Positions 52,292 through 60,603 of a DNA stretch of 64,000 nucleotides are shown here, piece by piece (the stretch's first letter is position 1; every line of letters starts with the position of its first letter). The DNA lies in the NCBI RefSeq assembly GCF_009765985.1, contig NZ_LMUM01000034.1:469508-533507 (forward strand). The letters run 5' to 3'. Both the position numbers and the translations under genes were made by a program. The stretch is from Acidobacterium sp. S8. GTDB taxonomy: Bacteria; Acidobacteriota; Terriglobia; Terriglobales; Acidobacteriaceae. Below the pieces are notes generated by a model. It did no database searches. It had not been told where the DNA came from and saw only the letters and a program-made list of their open reading frames with translations.

Positions 52292-53080
52292 TTAATCCGC
52301 GAGATTGAAAATCCTGATCTGCACAAGTTTTGCGATAGTGAGATTGTTGAAGCCGCGATCCTTCATGTGATGGATGAAATCGGGCGTTACCTTGAAGATG
52401 CGCATCTGGATCAAGTCGTCGGCCGTCGGTTGGTAACCCATCGCGCGATACTGCTTCACTTCATCTGGATTCACGCCGTGAATCTTGAAGGCGATGAGCT
52501 TCTCCGCAGATAAATTCGGGAAGCCAAGATCGGCCATGCTTTTCGCAAATGGGGCATCCACTTTGAAGATGCGCATCGCCAATATTTTGTCGGAGTCGAT
52601 GTTTTTTACTCCGGCTGCCTGCAGCGACTGTACCCACGACGTTTCAACGTGAAAGAGGGTATATGCTTCGAGTTTTCTTGAATCGAAGTCACTGAAACCC
52701 ATCTGATGCATTCTCTGCACGAAAGCGGCATCGGGAACAAACGTGAAGTCGCCGGTCAACGTCAGATCGCGCACCGTGCCCGAACAAGTAAGCTTCCCCG
52801 CCTCGGCCGCGATGACCGCATCGACGCGCGCTCCGTCCTGCCTGAGATTCGCCAACGAAAAGCCGGTGAAGTTGCTCAGCGGCATGTCGCTGTCATTTGT
52901 ATTGCAGTGGCGTTCGCCATTCTCGCATAAGCCGTCCTCGAGCTTGAACTGGACATGATCGGGCTTGACGGCGGGCGCGATGCTGCAGCTTCCATGCAGA
53001 GTCTCCAACCGGTCATCTGCGTGAATATTTATCGAGCTGCAAATGATAAGTGCCGCGATAAATAAGGTTGAGGTTTTCAT
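52292..53080 (-). CDS. Exported protein with five tandem 28-31 residue repeats
   Basis: A 262-residue protein with a Sec signal (FIAALIICSSINIHA) and a 90-residue N-terminal domain with four Cys, which could form two disulfides. Residues 116-262 (DNA 52295-52735) are five tandem repeats with the pattern F..xM..xGF....xxKLIAMRIFKV; one clear unit is ETSWVQSLQAAGVKNIDSDK and on. The same repeat fills the C-terminal half of the adjacent M56 protein. Its ATG shares one base with the M56 stop (TGATG), so the two are translated together and may bind the same ligand or each other. Confidence 0.87.
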   Translation of the reverse strand: MKTSTLFIAALIICSSINIHADDRLETLHGSCSIAPAVKPDHVQFKLEDGLCENGERHCNTNDSDMPLSNFTGFSLANLRQDGARVDAVIAAEAGKLTCSGTVRDLTLTGDFTFVPDAAFVQRMHQMGFSDFDSRKLEAYTLFHVETSWVQSLQAAGVKNIDSDKILAMRIFKVDAPFAKSMADLGFPNLSAEKLIAFKIHGVNPDEVKQYRAMGYQPTADDLIQMRIFKVTPDFIHHMKDRGFNNLTIAKLVQIRIFNLAD

Positions 53081-55194
53081 CAGTTGCTCGCTTTTACATC
53101 GCTGTCATCGAGAATGCCCGAGATGCGAAGCTTCACCAGCTTCTGAATCGTGAGCGGAGCAAAACCGTGGCGCTTTGCCGACGCGATGAAATCTCCGTCG
53201 ATATTGAAGATCTTCATCTGCAGCAGGTCATCCACCGTGGCTTCAGGGAATTGTGCTTTCACTGACTTTGCGAACTCCGGGGAAATACCTTGCACTCGCA
53301 ATTCCACCAGCTTTTTGGACGGAATGTCGTTGAATCCAGCTGACTTCATACCGGAGACAAATTCAGGCGAGACATTGAAGATGCGGTACGAGATCAGATC
53401 GTGAAAGCTGCTGACTTCAATGCCATCTGCGCGCAATTTCGCCGCATAATCCGGCGTAACACCCTGAACCTTAAGCGCGATCAAATCATCGATAGTTGGT
53501 TTGCCGAAGCCGACCTTTGCCATGGCATCTGCGTATTCCGGGGTCACATCCTGCACCTTCATTGCGATGAATTTATTCATATCGCCGTCATAGCCAGCCG
53601 AGCGCATGTGTGACATGTATTCCGGCGTGAGGTCCTGCACTTTCATCGCGATCAGTTCATCCGCCGATGGCTTCTTGCCCGTAGCCTTTGTCATGGCCGC
53701 AACGTATTCGGGAGTGATGCCCTGGACCTTCATCGCAACATATTTGTCGACGCTCGCGTCGTAGCCAGCGGCGCGCATGCCTGAAACGTAGTCAGGCGTA
53801 ATACCCTGGACCTTCATGGCTATTAACTCATCCGCTGTCGGCTTTCTCCCCGCCAGTTTCGCCATGTCCGCCGCATATTCCGGCGTAATGTCCTGGACTT
53901 TCATTGCGACATATTTATCGAGATCGACATCGTATCCAGCGGCACGCATGCGGTCGATGTAATCGGACTTTGCCTGCGGATCGGCTTCGGGTGCCGGCGC
54001 AGGTTTTGGTTCAGGCTTCGGAGCGGCTTCGACAACAGCGGCGGCGATGCTGGGTGTTGGTTTTACGCTTGGTGCTTCAATGGCTGGCCGGGCGACAGAC
54101 GCCCGGATCGCGGCATGCCGGACAGCATGCACTATCGACGCCGATACCTTAGGCGCGGCCTTGAAGCTGGCAAAGACCTGCGGCAGCGGGCATACAAAGA
54201 GCAACAGCAGCGCCGACATTCCTACCAGCGAAAGCGGCTTGAAATCGCGCGGCTGCTCTTCCGGGTCGCCGAGAATGCGCAGGATACGTGCCCGCAGGCT
54301 TACGCGGGATTGGTTGCCGTCGAGCGCCATGGCAAGATGCAGATGCAGCTTACGCTCTTCTTCCAGGCGCAGCAGGGCAGTGGCATATACCGCCGGATCC
54401 TGGCAGGTCTCAACGGCAATATCATCACAGCACAACTCGCGCTGATCGCGCAGACGTCGGCTGATCCACCACACGGCGGGGTGGAAGAAGAAAAGCGTCT
54501 CGATCATCGTCTGGAGAATGTTCCAGAAATAATCAGCGCGTCGGATATGGGCGAGTTCATGCGCCAGGACAACTTCCAGCTGCTCCGGGCTGAGGCTGGT
54601 GAGCGCGGTGATGGGAAGCAGAATCAGCGGACGAATAACGCCGACGGTAAGTGGTCCAGCAACACGGCTTGAGAGCCGCAGATCGACGAAGCGTGGAACA
54701 CCCATCTGCAGACGGATGCGATCAAGGCCGATACGCAGCGTATGAGGAGCCTTCTGCAGCGCGCTGTGGCGCAGACGGCGGATAAGCCACCATCCGCCAA
54801 TCGTGCGCAGCGACAGGCAGACGACACCGGCTAACCATAAGAGATCGAGATACGGCATCACATCGACGGCAAGTAACTTGGCCGCATGCCGTGGTGCCGA
54901 AGGCATATCAATCACCGCCAGCGGGCGGGGAATGATCTGGAGCGCCGGCCGAACGCTCGATGAGGAGCCTGCGGCGAGGACCGCTGTTTGGCGATAGCTG
55001 TTTTCTTCGTAAGCGAGCGTCCCGATGGACGCTCCCAGCATGGCAAGCAGCGCGACGAGCGCGAGTACGTAGCGGGCCTGGGTGCGATTCCTGGCCACAA
55101 CCATGTCTGTCAATTTGTAAACGATGGCGATGGCGCCTGCCTGCCAGCAGAAGTGAAGCAATGTCCAGCCCAGAGCTTCCCAATGATGTGTCAT
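53080..55194 (-). CDS. BlaR1-type M56 metalloprotease sensor with ten tandem periplasmic repeats
   Basis: A 704-residue membrane protein. Helices at about 8-30, 42-60 and 107-135 precede the cytosolic M56 zinc-protease domain with His212-Glu213-Leu-Ala-His216 in LAHELAHIRRADY. A last helix (about 310-330, LVGMSALLLLFVCPL) leads outside to a Pro/Ala/Lys linker and, at residues 410-694 (DNA 53113-53967), ten repeats of 27-29 residues such as TPEYVAAMTKATGKKPSADE and on. There is no penicillin-binding domain, so the signal differs from BlaR1. It should cleave or inactivate the BlaI-type repressor encoded just upstream (ATGA overlap). Repeats 1-6 alternate in two types, which suggests recent duplication of a 57-residue unit. 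Confidence 0.93.
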   Translation of the reverse strand: MTHHWEALGWTLLHFCWQAGAIAIVYKLTDMVVARNRTQARYVLALVALLAMLGASIGTLAYEENSYRQTAVLAAGSSSSVRPALQIIPRPLAVIDMPSAPRHAAKLLAVDVMPYLDLLWLAGVVCLSLRTIGGWWLIRRLRHSALQKAPHTLRIGLDRIRLQMGVPRFVDLRLSSRVAGPLTVGVIRPLILLPITALTSLSPEQLEVVLAHELAHIRRADYFWNILQTMIETLFFFHPAVWWISRRLRDQRELCCDDIAVETCQDPAVYATALLRLEEERKLHLHLAMALDGNQSRVSLRARILRILGDPEEQPRDFKPLSLVGMSALLLLFVCPLPQVFASFKAAPKVSASIVHAVRHAAIRASVARPAIEAPSVKPTPSIAAAVVEAAPKPEPKPAPAPEADPQAKSDYIDRMRAAGYDVDLDKYVAMKVQDITPEYAADMAKLAGRKPTADELIAMKVQGITPDYVSGMRAAGYDASVDKYVAMKVQGITPEYVAAMTKATGKKPSADELIAMKVQDLTPEYMSHMRSAGYDGDMNKFIAMKVQDVTPEYADAMAKVGFGKPTIDDLIALKVQGVTPDYAAKLRADGIEVSSFHDLISYRIFNVSPEFVSGMKSAGFNDIPSKKLVELRVQGISPEFAKSVKAQFPEATVDDLLQMKIFNIDGDFIASAKRHGFAPLTIQKLVKLRISGILDDSDVKASN

Positions 55195-55583
55195 CGTGTT
55201 TCCCTCTTTTGCTCGATCAGCGTACGAATCTCATCCAGTTCTTCCGCACTCGCCGGTTGCATTGCCAGCGCGTGCATGGCCAGCTGTGCTGCGGAGCCGG
55301 AAAAAAGCCTCTCGCTCAAATCACGCAGCAGCTGGTTCTGTGTCTCTTCCTGGCTGGCGGCGGAGCGATAAATGTGGGCCTTGCCCGATTCCTCGCGCTC
55401 CACCAGACCTTTTTCCGTCATGATCTGCAAAATTTTGAGAACCGACGTATAGCCAACGGCGCGCTGAAGATTTACCTCATCGTGCAGCTCACGGACGGTC
55501 GCCGGTCCCTTTTCCCACAATACCCGGAGCAGCTCTAGTTCGCCTTCCGTCGGTTTCGGTAAAGACTGCCTCTTTAACTTCAT
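55191..55583 (-). CDS. blaI: BlaI/MecI/CopY-family repressor
   Basis: A 130-residue winged-helix repressor. PTEGELELLRVLWEKGPATV and the recognition helix AVGYTSVLKILQIM are typical, and the C-terminal dimerisation helices include the region in which M56 proteases cut BlaI/MecI. It overlaps the M56 gene by four bases. The promoter directly upstream contains two palindromes that would allow autoregulation. The ATG follows the -10 box by only nine bases with no ribosome site, so the mRNA is probably leaderless or nearly so. Confidence 0.93.
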   Translation of the reverse strand: MKLKRQSLPKPTEGELELLRVLWEKGPATVRELHDEVNLQRAVGYTSVLKILQIMTEKGLVEREESGKAHIYRSAASQEETQNQLLRDLSERLFSGSAAQLAMHALAMQPASAEELDEIRTLIEQKRETR

Positions 55584-55592
55584 GATTCGGAC

Positions 55593-55620
55593 TGTATACG
55601 AAGTGCTTCGTAGCTGTCAA
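55593..55620 (-). promoter_or_regulatory. Sigma-70-type promoter of the blaI operon
   Basis: On the minus strand TTGACA (55620-55615), a 16-base spacer and TATACA (55598-55593). The ATG of blaI begins ten bases after the -10 box, so transcription should start within about three bases of it. The spacer is almost wholly a palindrome. Confidence 0.8.
55597..55612. promoter_or_regulatory. Operator 1: palindrome in the blaI promoter spacer
   Basis: TACGAAGTGCTTCGTA, perfect 7-base arms around TG, set between the -35 and -10 boxes. Bound protein would block RNA polymerase. BlaI is the obvious candidate. Confidence 0.78.
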
Positions 55621-55634
55621 CGAAAATCTTCGTA
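55619..55634. promoter_or_regulatory. Operator 2: second copy upstream of -35
   Basis: AACGAAAATCTTCGTA shares the core ACGAA-N4-TTCGT with operator 1. The centres are 22 bp apart, about two helical turns, so two dimers could bind on the same face. Confidence 0.7.
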
Positions 55635-55716
55635 GATCAAAAAGTCTTCCAATCAAGCTGCCGCGAACTTGTCATCCGGAGCCGCAGGCGAAGGGTGAAA
55701 CCGAATACTTGGGTAA

Positions 55717-56577
55717 TCAGGCGGCCGCGATGCGCCGTATCAGATCAGATTGCTCGTTAGGGTTCTCGGCGCCGATGGTGAAGGCGTCGAGCACGCCGCT
55801 GTGCAGGGCAAAGCGCAGGGCCTCATCCTGACGCGTGCGCATCGCTCCCTGTCCTAGAATCTTCATGCCGACAATGCCTTTGCCCTCGGAGCGCATCTCC
55901 TTGAGGACACTGATCACTGTCTGCGGATCGGCATCCATATGTGCACCCACGGGATTGAGGCGTACGAGATCGATCTCCACCCATGGAGATTTTGCCGCTG
56001 CCCGCAGAGCTTCGATCGAATGGCAGGAAACGCCATGTGCGCGAATGATGCCCTTTTCCTTGGCTTCAGAAAAAACATCCATCACTCCGCGATAACGTGT
56101 CGTCCAGTCATCTTCGGTAACGCAGTGAATCAGCGCGATATCGATATAGTCAGTCTTCAGCTCCCGCAGATAGCGCTGCAAGTCTGCTTTCGCCTGTTTC
56201 GGATCGCGGTCGTCACACTTCGTCATCACGACAACCTTGTCGCGGGAAACGTGCTTGAGGGCTTCGGCGACATCCGGATGGCTGCCATAAGAATCCGCCG
56301 TATCGAAGAAAAGCAGACCATTGTCATAGCCGCGTTCCAACAAATGCGGCAGGGCGTTGGTGCGGGTCTGGTTCGAACCCCCGCCACCGCCAACGGTTCC
56401 GGTTCCCATAGCCAGGCGGCTGGTGCGAATACCGGTTTTTCCGAGCACGACTGTGTCTGTGGCCTGGAATTTCTGCATGGAGGCGGGCGTATCGAGGGTT
56501 GCTGCAAAGCCGTTCGGGGCAATGTATGCCGCTCCCAGTCCAGCGGCTGCCCCGGTGAGGAATTCTCTGCGATTCAT
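55717..56577 (-). CDS. Tat-exported aldo/keto reductase
   Basis: A protein of about 286 residues. A Tat signal (MNRREFLTGAAAGLGAAY) precedes an AKR barrel with LGKTGIRTSRLAMGTG, the catalytic Asp of FFDTADSYGSHPDV with its following Tyr, the Lys of VVMTKCDD, and an active-site His in DIALIHCV. It reduces carbonyls with NADPH; export implies that the cofactor is loaded before Tat transport. GGAGGGAG before ATG 56577 settles the start. The gene is separate from the blaI operon that follows. Confidence 0.9.
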   Translation of the reverse strand: MNRREFLTGAAAGLGAAYIAPNGFAATLDTPASMQKFQATDTVVLGKTGIRTSRLAMGTGTVGGGGGSNQTRTNALPHLLERGYDNGLLFFDTADSYGSHPDVAEALKHVSRDKVVVMTKCDDRDPKQAKADLQRYLRELKTDYIDIALIHCVTEDDWTTRYRGVMDVFSEAKEKGIIRAHGVSCHSIEALRAAAKSPWVEIDLVRLNPVGAHMDADPQTVISVLKEMRSEGKGIVGMKILGQGAMRTRQDEALRFALHSGVLDAFTIGAENPNEQSDLIRRIAAA

Positions 56578-56668
56578 GCAATCTCCCTCCTGCGTGCCCG
56601 ATTTTGGTGAAATTCTACGCTTAATTGGATGGTTTTTACCCCGACTGGTGAGCACATTCACCCAAATT

Positions 56669-57634
56669 TCATGCCTCTACGGGCCGAACCTCAACATGCC
56701 GAAACGGCGAAGTTGTGCGCCGACCCCACCACAGCCACATCAGCAGAGCTATGAGAATCAGCAGCGGTACGATCAGCAGACTGCCCTCCGGACCGGTAGC
56801 GCCTCCTGTCCAGAGCAACGAGCCCGTAGGATGCACAGAGAGCAGATGCCCTTTTGCGATCATGCCGCTGTCGGGCGTTCCGTAAAAATATGTTTGACCC
56901 CAATCCCACGCGGCGTGGAAGCCGATGGCCCACCATAGCGAGCCGGTATACCAAAGGCTCAGACAGAAGACGAGACCGACTGCCCCGGCGGAAAACAGTC
57001 CCACCGGAGACTCGCCCGCATTGCCCTTGTGAATGGCGCCGAAGAGTACGGAGAGCAAAAGTGCGCCCCACCAGAAGCCGATACCCCGCGCCAGAGTAAA
57101 TTGCAGGTACCCTCGCAGGAGCGATTCTTCAAATAATCCGACAAAGACGAAGACAAGACCCCATCCTGCTGCGTATTCCCATGCCAGTAATCCGTGAAGC
57201 GGAGAGCCATCGAAGGCCAGCAGATGCGCCTTCCACAAAGATCCGACAAGAAGAGAGATGGCAACAAATCCCCAAATCAGTCCGAAAATAAAACGCTGCA
57301 GCCTTGCGGTTCCGGCGTATCCATAAGCGCCAATCTTCCGTTTTTCAATCACTGCCATCACGCCGGCGGCAATCAGGAACAAAGCAAACTGGCAAAGCTC
57401 CTGCAGAAAAGAAATGCGCGGCCTAATCGCGGCCTTCGGATCCATATGCGTCCGGAAATAGCGGCCTAACGCCAGGCCGAACAGCACTTCAAGCGCGATA
57501 AAGATCGCCAGAAAGAGCAATGCGCTCCAGCCGGCCCGAATGCCGTTTTTCCCGACAAATGCCCAATGCAGATCGTGCTTCTGGGAAGGCTCTGTCGGCT
57601 GATCCACGGAAGATGTTTCCGAAAACTCGTCCAC
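56669..57634 (-). CDS. CPBP-family intramembrane metalloprotease
   Basis: A 321-residue polytopic protein with about seven or eight helices. The CPBP/Abi motifs are FEESLLRGYLQF (EExxxR), AIHKGN and FHAAWDWGQ. Family members include Rce1-like proteases and bacteriocin-immunity proteins. The substrate is unknown. It lies 91 bp upstream of the aldo/keto reductase gene on the same strand. Confidence 0.9.
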   Translation of the reverse strand: MDEFSETSSVDQPTEPSQKHDLHWAFVGKNGIRAGWSALLFLAIFIALEVLFGLALGRYFRTHMDPKAAIRPRISFLQELCQFALFLIAAGVMAVIEKRKIGAYGYAGTARLQRFIFGLIWGFVAISLLVGSLWKAHLLAFDGSPLHGLLAWEYAAGWGLVFVFVGLFEESLLRGYLQFTLARGIGFWWGALLLSVLFGAIHKGNAGESPVGLFSAGAVGLVFCLSLWYTGSLWWAIGFHAAWDWGQTYFYGTPDSGMIAKGHLLSVHPTGSLLWTGGATGPEGSLLIVPLLILIALLMWLWWGRRTTSPFRHVEVRPVEA

Positions 57635-57820
57635 TATCGTTCTCCTGGCTTTGTTAGGAATGCCCTGATGATAAGCGAATGCCCATATGAAGAGCGGTGA
57701 TTTTTAGCGCGAAGCGCATCCGCCCGAGCGGACAACAGCTTGACATGGGAGACAGTCCCGGCAATCCTAAGAGATTCCTGCTTAGCAAGACCTTTTTTAT
57801 TTTTGGGGAGTGGCCACATC

Positions 57821-58810
57821 TTGAAGGTACGTGTCTTTTACCACGACAAATGTTTTGACGGAGCCTGCTCGGCCTCGCTCTTTACGCGGTTTCACCGCGA
57901 GAGCATCACTCCTGATGCCGAGTATAGCTATCACGGCCTGGTGCACCGCGCAGGCGCTCTCTTCAATGAGGCTGATTTTATAGGGGACGAGAATGCCATC
58001 GTCGACTTCAAGTACTCGGCGTCTCCCCAAATCACCTGGTGGTTCGATCACCATCTGAGCGCATTTCTCACGCCGGAAGACCATCAGGACTACCTGCGTG
58101 GGCTCGCTGACGGCAAATACAGCAATCGCCGCTTCTATGATCCGGATTACACCTCCTGCACCAGTTTTCTCGCGTACATTGCCGCGACACGCTTCGGCTT
58201 TAACGCCGCGCCGGTGGCGGAGCTGGTGAAATGGGCAGATATTGTCGATGGCGCGCTTTATGAAAGTCCGGAAGCCGCGGTAGAAATGGCTGCACCGGCC
58301 ATGAAGCTGACTCTTATTATCGAATCGACGCAGGACCCAGCATTTATTCCGCGCCTGATTCCGCTGCTCACGGAGATGCCGCTGGCCGAGGTGTTGCAGC
58401 AGCCCTTTGTGGCGGAATTGCTGCCGCCGCTGCTTGAACGCCATCAGGAGGCGCTGAAGCTCATCGGAGAGCGCTCTGAAGAGAGAGATGGCACCATCTA
58501 CTTCGACATCAGCGACCATCAGCTGGAAGGCTATAACAAATTCATTCCGTACTACCTGCATCCGGATGCGACATATTCGATAGGCCTCTCAAAATCGAGT
58601 TTCCGGACGAAGGTAGCGGTCGGGTCGAACCCGTGGACAAAAGCCAAGCCGGAGGAGATGGTGAATCTGGCTACGGTCTGCGAGCGGTACGGCGGCGGCG
58701 GTCACGCCCGCGTGGGCGCTATCAGCTTTTCTCCGAACAGAAGTGATGAAGCGCGCAAAGCCGCGGCTGAAATCGTGGCGGAGCTGCGCGAGCATAATCC
58801 CGGAAAATAG
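57821..58810 (+). CDS. DHH-family phosphoesterase
   Basis: A protein of about 329 residues. FYHDKCFDGACSA holds the first metal Asp, WWFDHHLS is the DHH motif, and the C-terminal GGGGHARVGA is the DHHA1 nucleic-acid or nucleotide-binding motif. Such enzymes cleave short RNAs (NrnA) or cyclic dinucleotides. The start is TTG 57821, with GGGGAG ten bases before it. An upstream TTG at 57740 is rejected because it lies inside a TTGACA that may be the -35 box. The GH130 gene follows after three bases. Confidence 0.88.
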   Translation: MKVRVFYHDKCFDGACSASLFTRFHRESITPDAEYSYHGLVHRAGALFNEADFIGDENAIVDFKYSASPQITWWFDHHLSAFLTPEDHQDYLRGLADGKYSNRRFYDPDYTSCTSFLAYIAATRFGFNAAPVAELVKWADIVDGALYESPEAAVEMAAPAMKLTLIIESTQDPAFIPRLIPLLTEMPLAEVLQQPFVAELLPPLLERHQEALKLIGERSEERDGTIYFDISDHQLEGYNKFIPYYLHPDATYSIGLSKSSFRTKVAVGSNPWTKAKPEEMVNLATVCERYGGGGHARVGAISFSPNRSDEARKAAAEIVAELREHNPGK

Positions 58811-58813
58811 CCG

Positions 58814-59923
58814 ATGCTGCCAGTCAAAATCTGTGTTGCCGCTGTCATGGCCTGTGCTGCGAGCATGGCCATTGCGCAGCAGAATGCATGGACCATCGGC
58901 CCATTCATACACCCGGAGAGTGGCAATCCGGTCGTTAGCCCAAAACCGGCATCGACATTCGATGACCCCGTGACCCACGCGCCAGTCCACTGGGAAGCGT
59001 TGCATACCTTCAATCCCGCAGCCGTCGTCCGCAATGGCAAGGTGTACGTACTGTACCGCGCCGAAGATGACTCCGGCACCATGCAGATTGGTATGCACAC
59101 CTCGCGCCTGGGACTAGCCGAGAGCAGCGACGGTATCCACTTCACTCGCAGCGCCACGCCGGTTTTCTATCCCGCAAATGATGCGCAAAAAGATCGCGAA
59201 TGGCCGGGCGGCGTCGAAGACCCGCGCATCGTGGAATCAGAAGACGGCACCTACGTGCTGACCTACACGCAGTGGAATCGAAAGACTTATTCAGTAGGAA
59301 TAGCCACTTCCCGCGATCTGTTGCACTGGACTAAATATGGGCCGGCCTTTGCTGAAGCAGAACACGGTAAGTATGCGGACCTGAAATATAAGTCCGCGGG
59401 CATGGTCACTACGCTGAAAAATGGCCGCCTGATCGCAGCAAAAATTCATGGAAAATACTGGATGTACTGGGGTGAAGGCGCGGTGCATCTGGCTACGTCG
59501 ACAGACCTCGTTCACTGGACGCCGGTAGAGGACGCGCACGGCCAGCCGATTGAGCTGCTGCGCCCGCGATCAGAACACTTCGACAGCACATTCCCTGAAA
59601 CCGGGCCGCCACCAGTGCTGACCAAGGCTGGAATCGTTGTCCTCTACAACGGCAAGAATGCGGTTGACGGGGGCGACCCGGCGCTCGGTCCGAATGCCTA
59701 TGCGGCAGGCGAAGCTCTGTTCGCAGCGAACGATCCTGCACATCTCCTGCATCAGACTGATGCGCCAGCTCTTAAACCCGAGCTGCCCTATGAAAGAACC
59801 GGCCAGTATGCCGCTGGAACCACTTTCGCGGAGGGGCTGGTCTACTTTCACGACCAGTGGCTGCTGTACTATGGCTGCGCAGATTCGCTGGTAGCCGTAG
59901 TAACTGCTCGTTCAAACAAATAA
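58814..59923 (+). CDS. Exported GH130-like five-bladed propeller protein
   Basis: A 369-residue protein with a Sec signal (ICVAAVMACAASMAIAQ). The motifs FNPAAVVRNGKVYVLYRAED, GGVEDPRIVESEDGTYVL and KSAGMVTTLKNGRL are those of GH130, the family of mannoside phosphorylases and mannosidases. Export favours a hydrolase over a phosphorylase, since phosphorolysis is usually cytoplasmic. The start is three bases after the DHH gene, so the two are co-transcribed although their roles look unrelated. Confidence 0.85.
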   Translation: MLPVKICVAAVMACAASMAIAQQNAWTIGPFIHPESGNPVVSPKPASTFDDPVTHAPVHWEALHTFNPAAVVRNGKVYVLYRAEDDSGTMQIGMHTSRLGLAESSDGIHFTRSATPVFYPANDAQKDREWPGGVEDPRIVESEDGTYVLTYTQWNRKTYSVGIATSRDLLHWTKYGPAFAEAEHGKYADLKYKSAGMVTTLKNGRLIAAKIHGKYWMYWGEGAVHLATSTDLVHWTPVEDAHGQPIELLRPRSEHFDSTFPETGPPPVLTKAGIVVLYNGKNAVDGGDPALGPNAYAAGEALFAANDPAHLLHQTDAPALKPELPYERTGQYAAGTTFAEGLVYFHDQWLLYYGCADSLVAVVTARSNK

Positions 59924-59971
59924 TTCATCCTGGCTGGATCCGGCTCCATCCAAAGCTGCAGGAGAAAAGCT

Positions 59972-60598
59972 ATGAACGTAGTCCTTTACGGCGCAACCGG
60001 GATGATCGGCAGCCGCATTCTGAACGAGCTTATTTCGCGCGGTCACACAGTGGCCGCTGTTGTCCGTGATCCGTCACGTGTTCCGCAGAATTCTGTAGTC
60101 AAAGCGGTGAAAGGCGATCTGCTGGATACGGCGAGTGTCGCTGCAACCGTAAAGGGAGCCGACGCCGTCATTAGCGCCTACAACCCGGGACAGAACGCCG
60201 CCGCCATCGTCGATGCCACGCGCTCTCTGATCGTTGGATTGGAGCAGGCCGGAGTGAAGCGCCTGATTGAAGTCGGCGGTGCGGGTAGCCTCTTTGTCGC
60301 TCCGAATGTGCGGGTTGTCGATGCACCGGATTTTCCCGCTGCATGGAAGGAAATCGCGCTCGCACACGGCGACGCGCTCGATGTTCTGCGGACGGCAAAT
60401 CTTGACTGGACCTATTTCAGCCCTGCCGCCGTCATCCAGCCGGGCCAGCGCACAGGGAAATTCCGGCTGGGTCTCGACAATCTAATAACCGATGCGAACG
60501 GCAGCAGCCAGATCTCCGCTGAAGACTATGCCATTGCACTGGGCGATGAGCTTGAACATCCGAAGCACATCAAACAGCGTTTTACGATTGGTTATTAA
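59972..60598 (+). CDS. NmrA/YwnB-like NAD(P)-binding reductase
   Basis: A 208-residue atypical short-chain dehydrogenase. The cofactor motif is VVLYGATGMIGSRILNELI, with AVVRDPSRV and a later VGGAGSLFV. No Tyr-x-x-x-Lys pair is evident, so catalysis is uncertain; relatives act as redox sensors or epimerase-like enzymes. AGGAGA lies before the ATG. It converges with the enoyl-CoA hydratase gene with five bases between. Confidence 0.87.
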   Translation: MNVVLYGATGMIGSRILNELISRGHTVAAVVRDPSRVPQNSVVKAVKGDLLDTASVAATVKGADAVISAYNPGQNAAAIVDATRSLIVGLEQAGVKRLIEVGGAGSLFVAPNVRVVDAPDFPAAWKEIALAHGDALDVLRTANLDWTYFSPAAVIQPGQRTGKFRLGLDNLITDANGSSQISAEDYAIALGDELEHPKHIKQRFTIGY

Positions 60599-60603
60599 TC
60601 TAC

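Noticed and set aside
57740-57820. An upstream TTG start for the DHH phosphoesterase
   Set aside because: The TTG is part of a TTGACA that may be a -35 box, and the family fold begins only at TTG 57821, which has a ribosome site.
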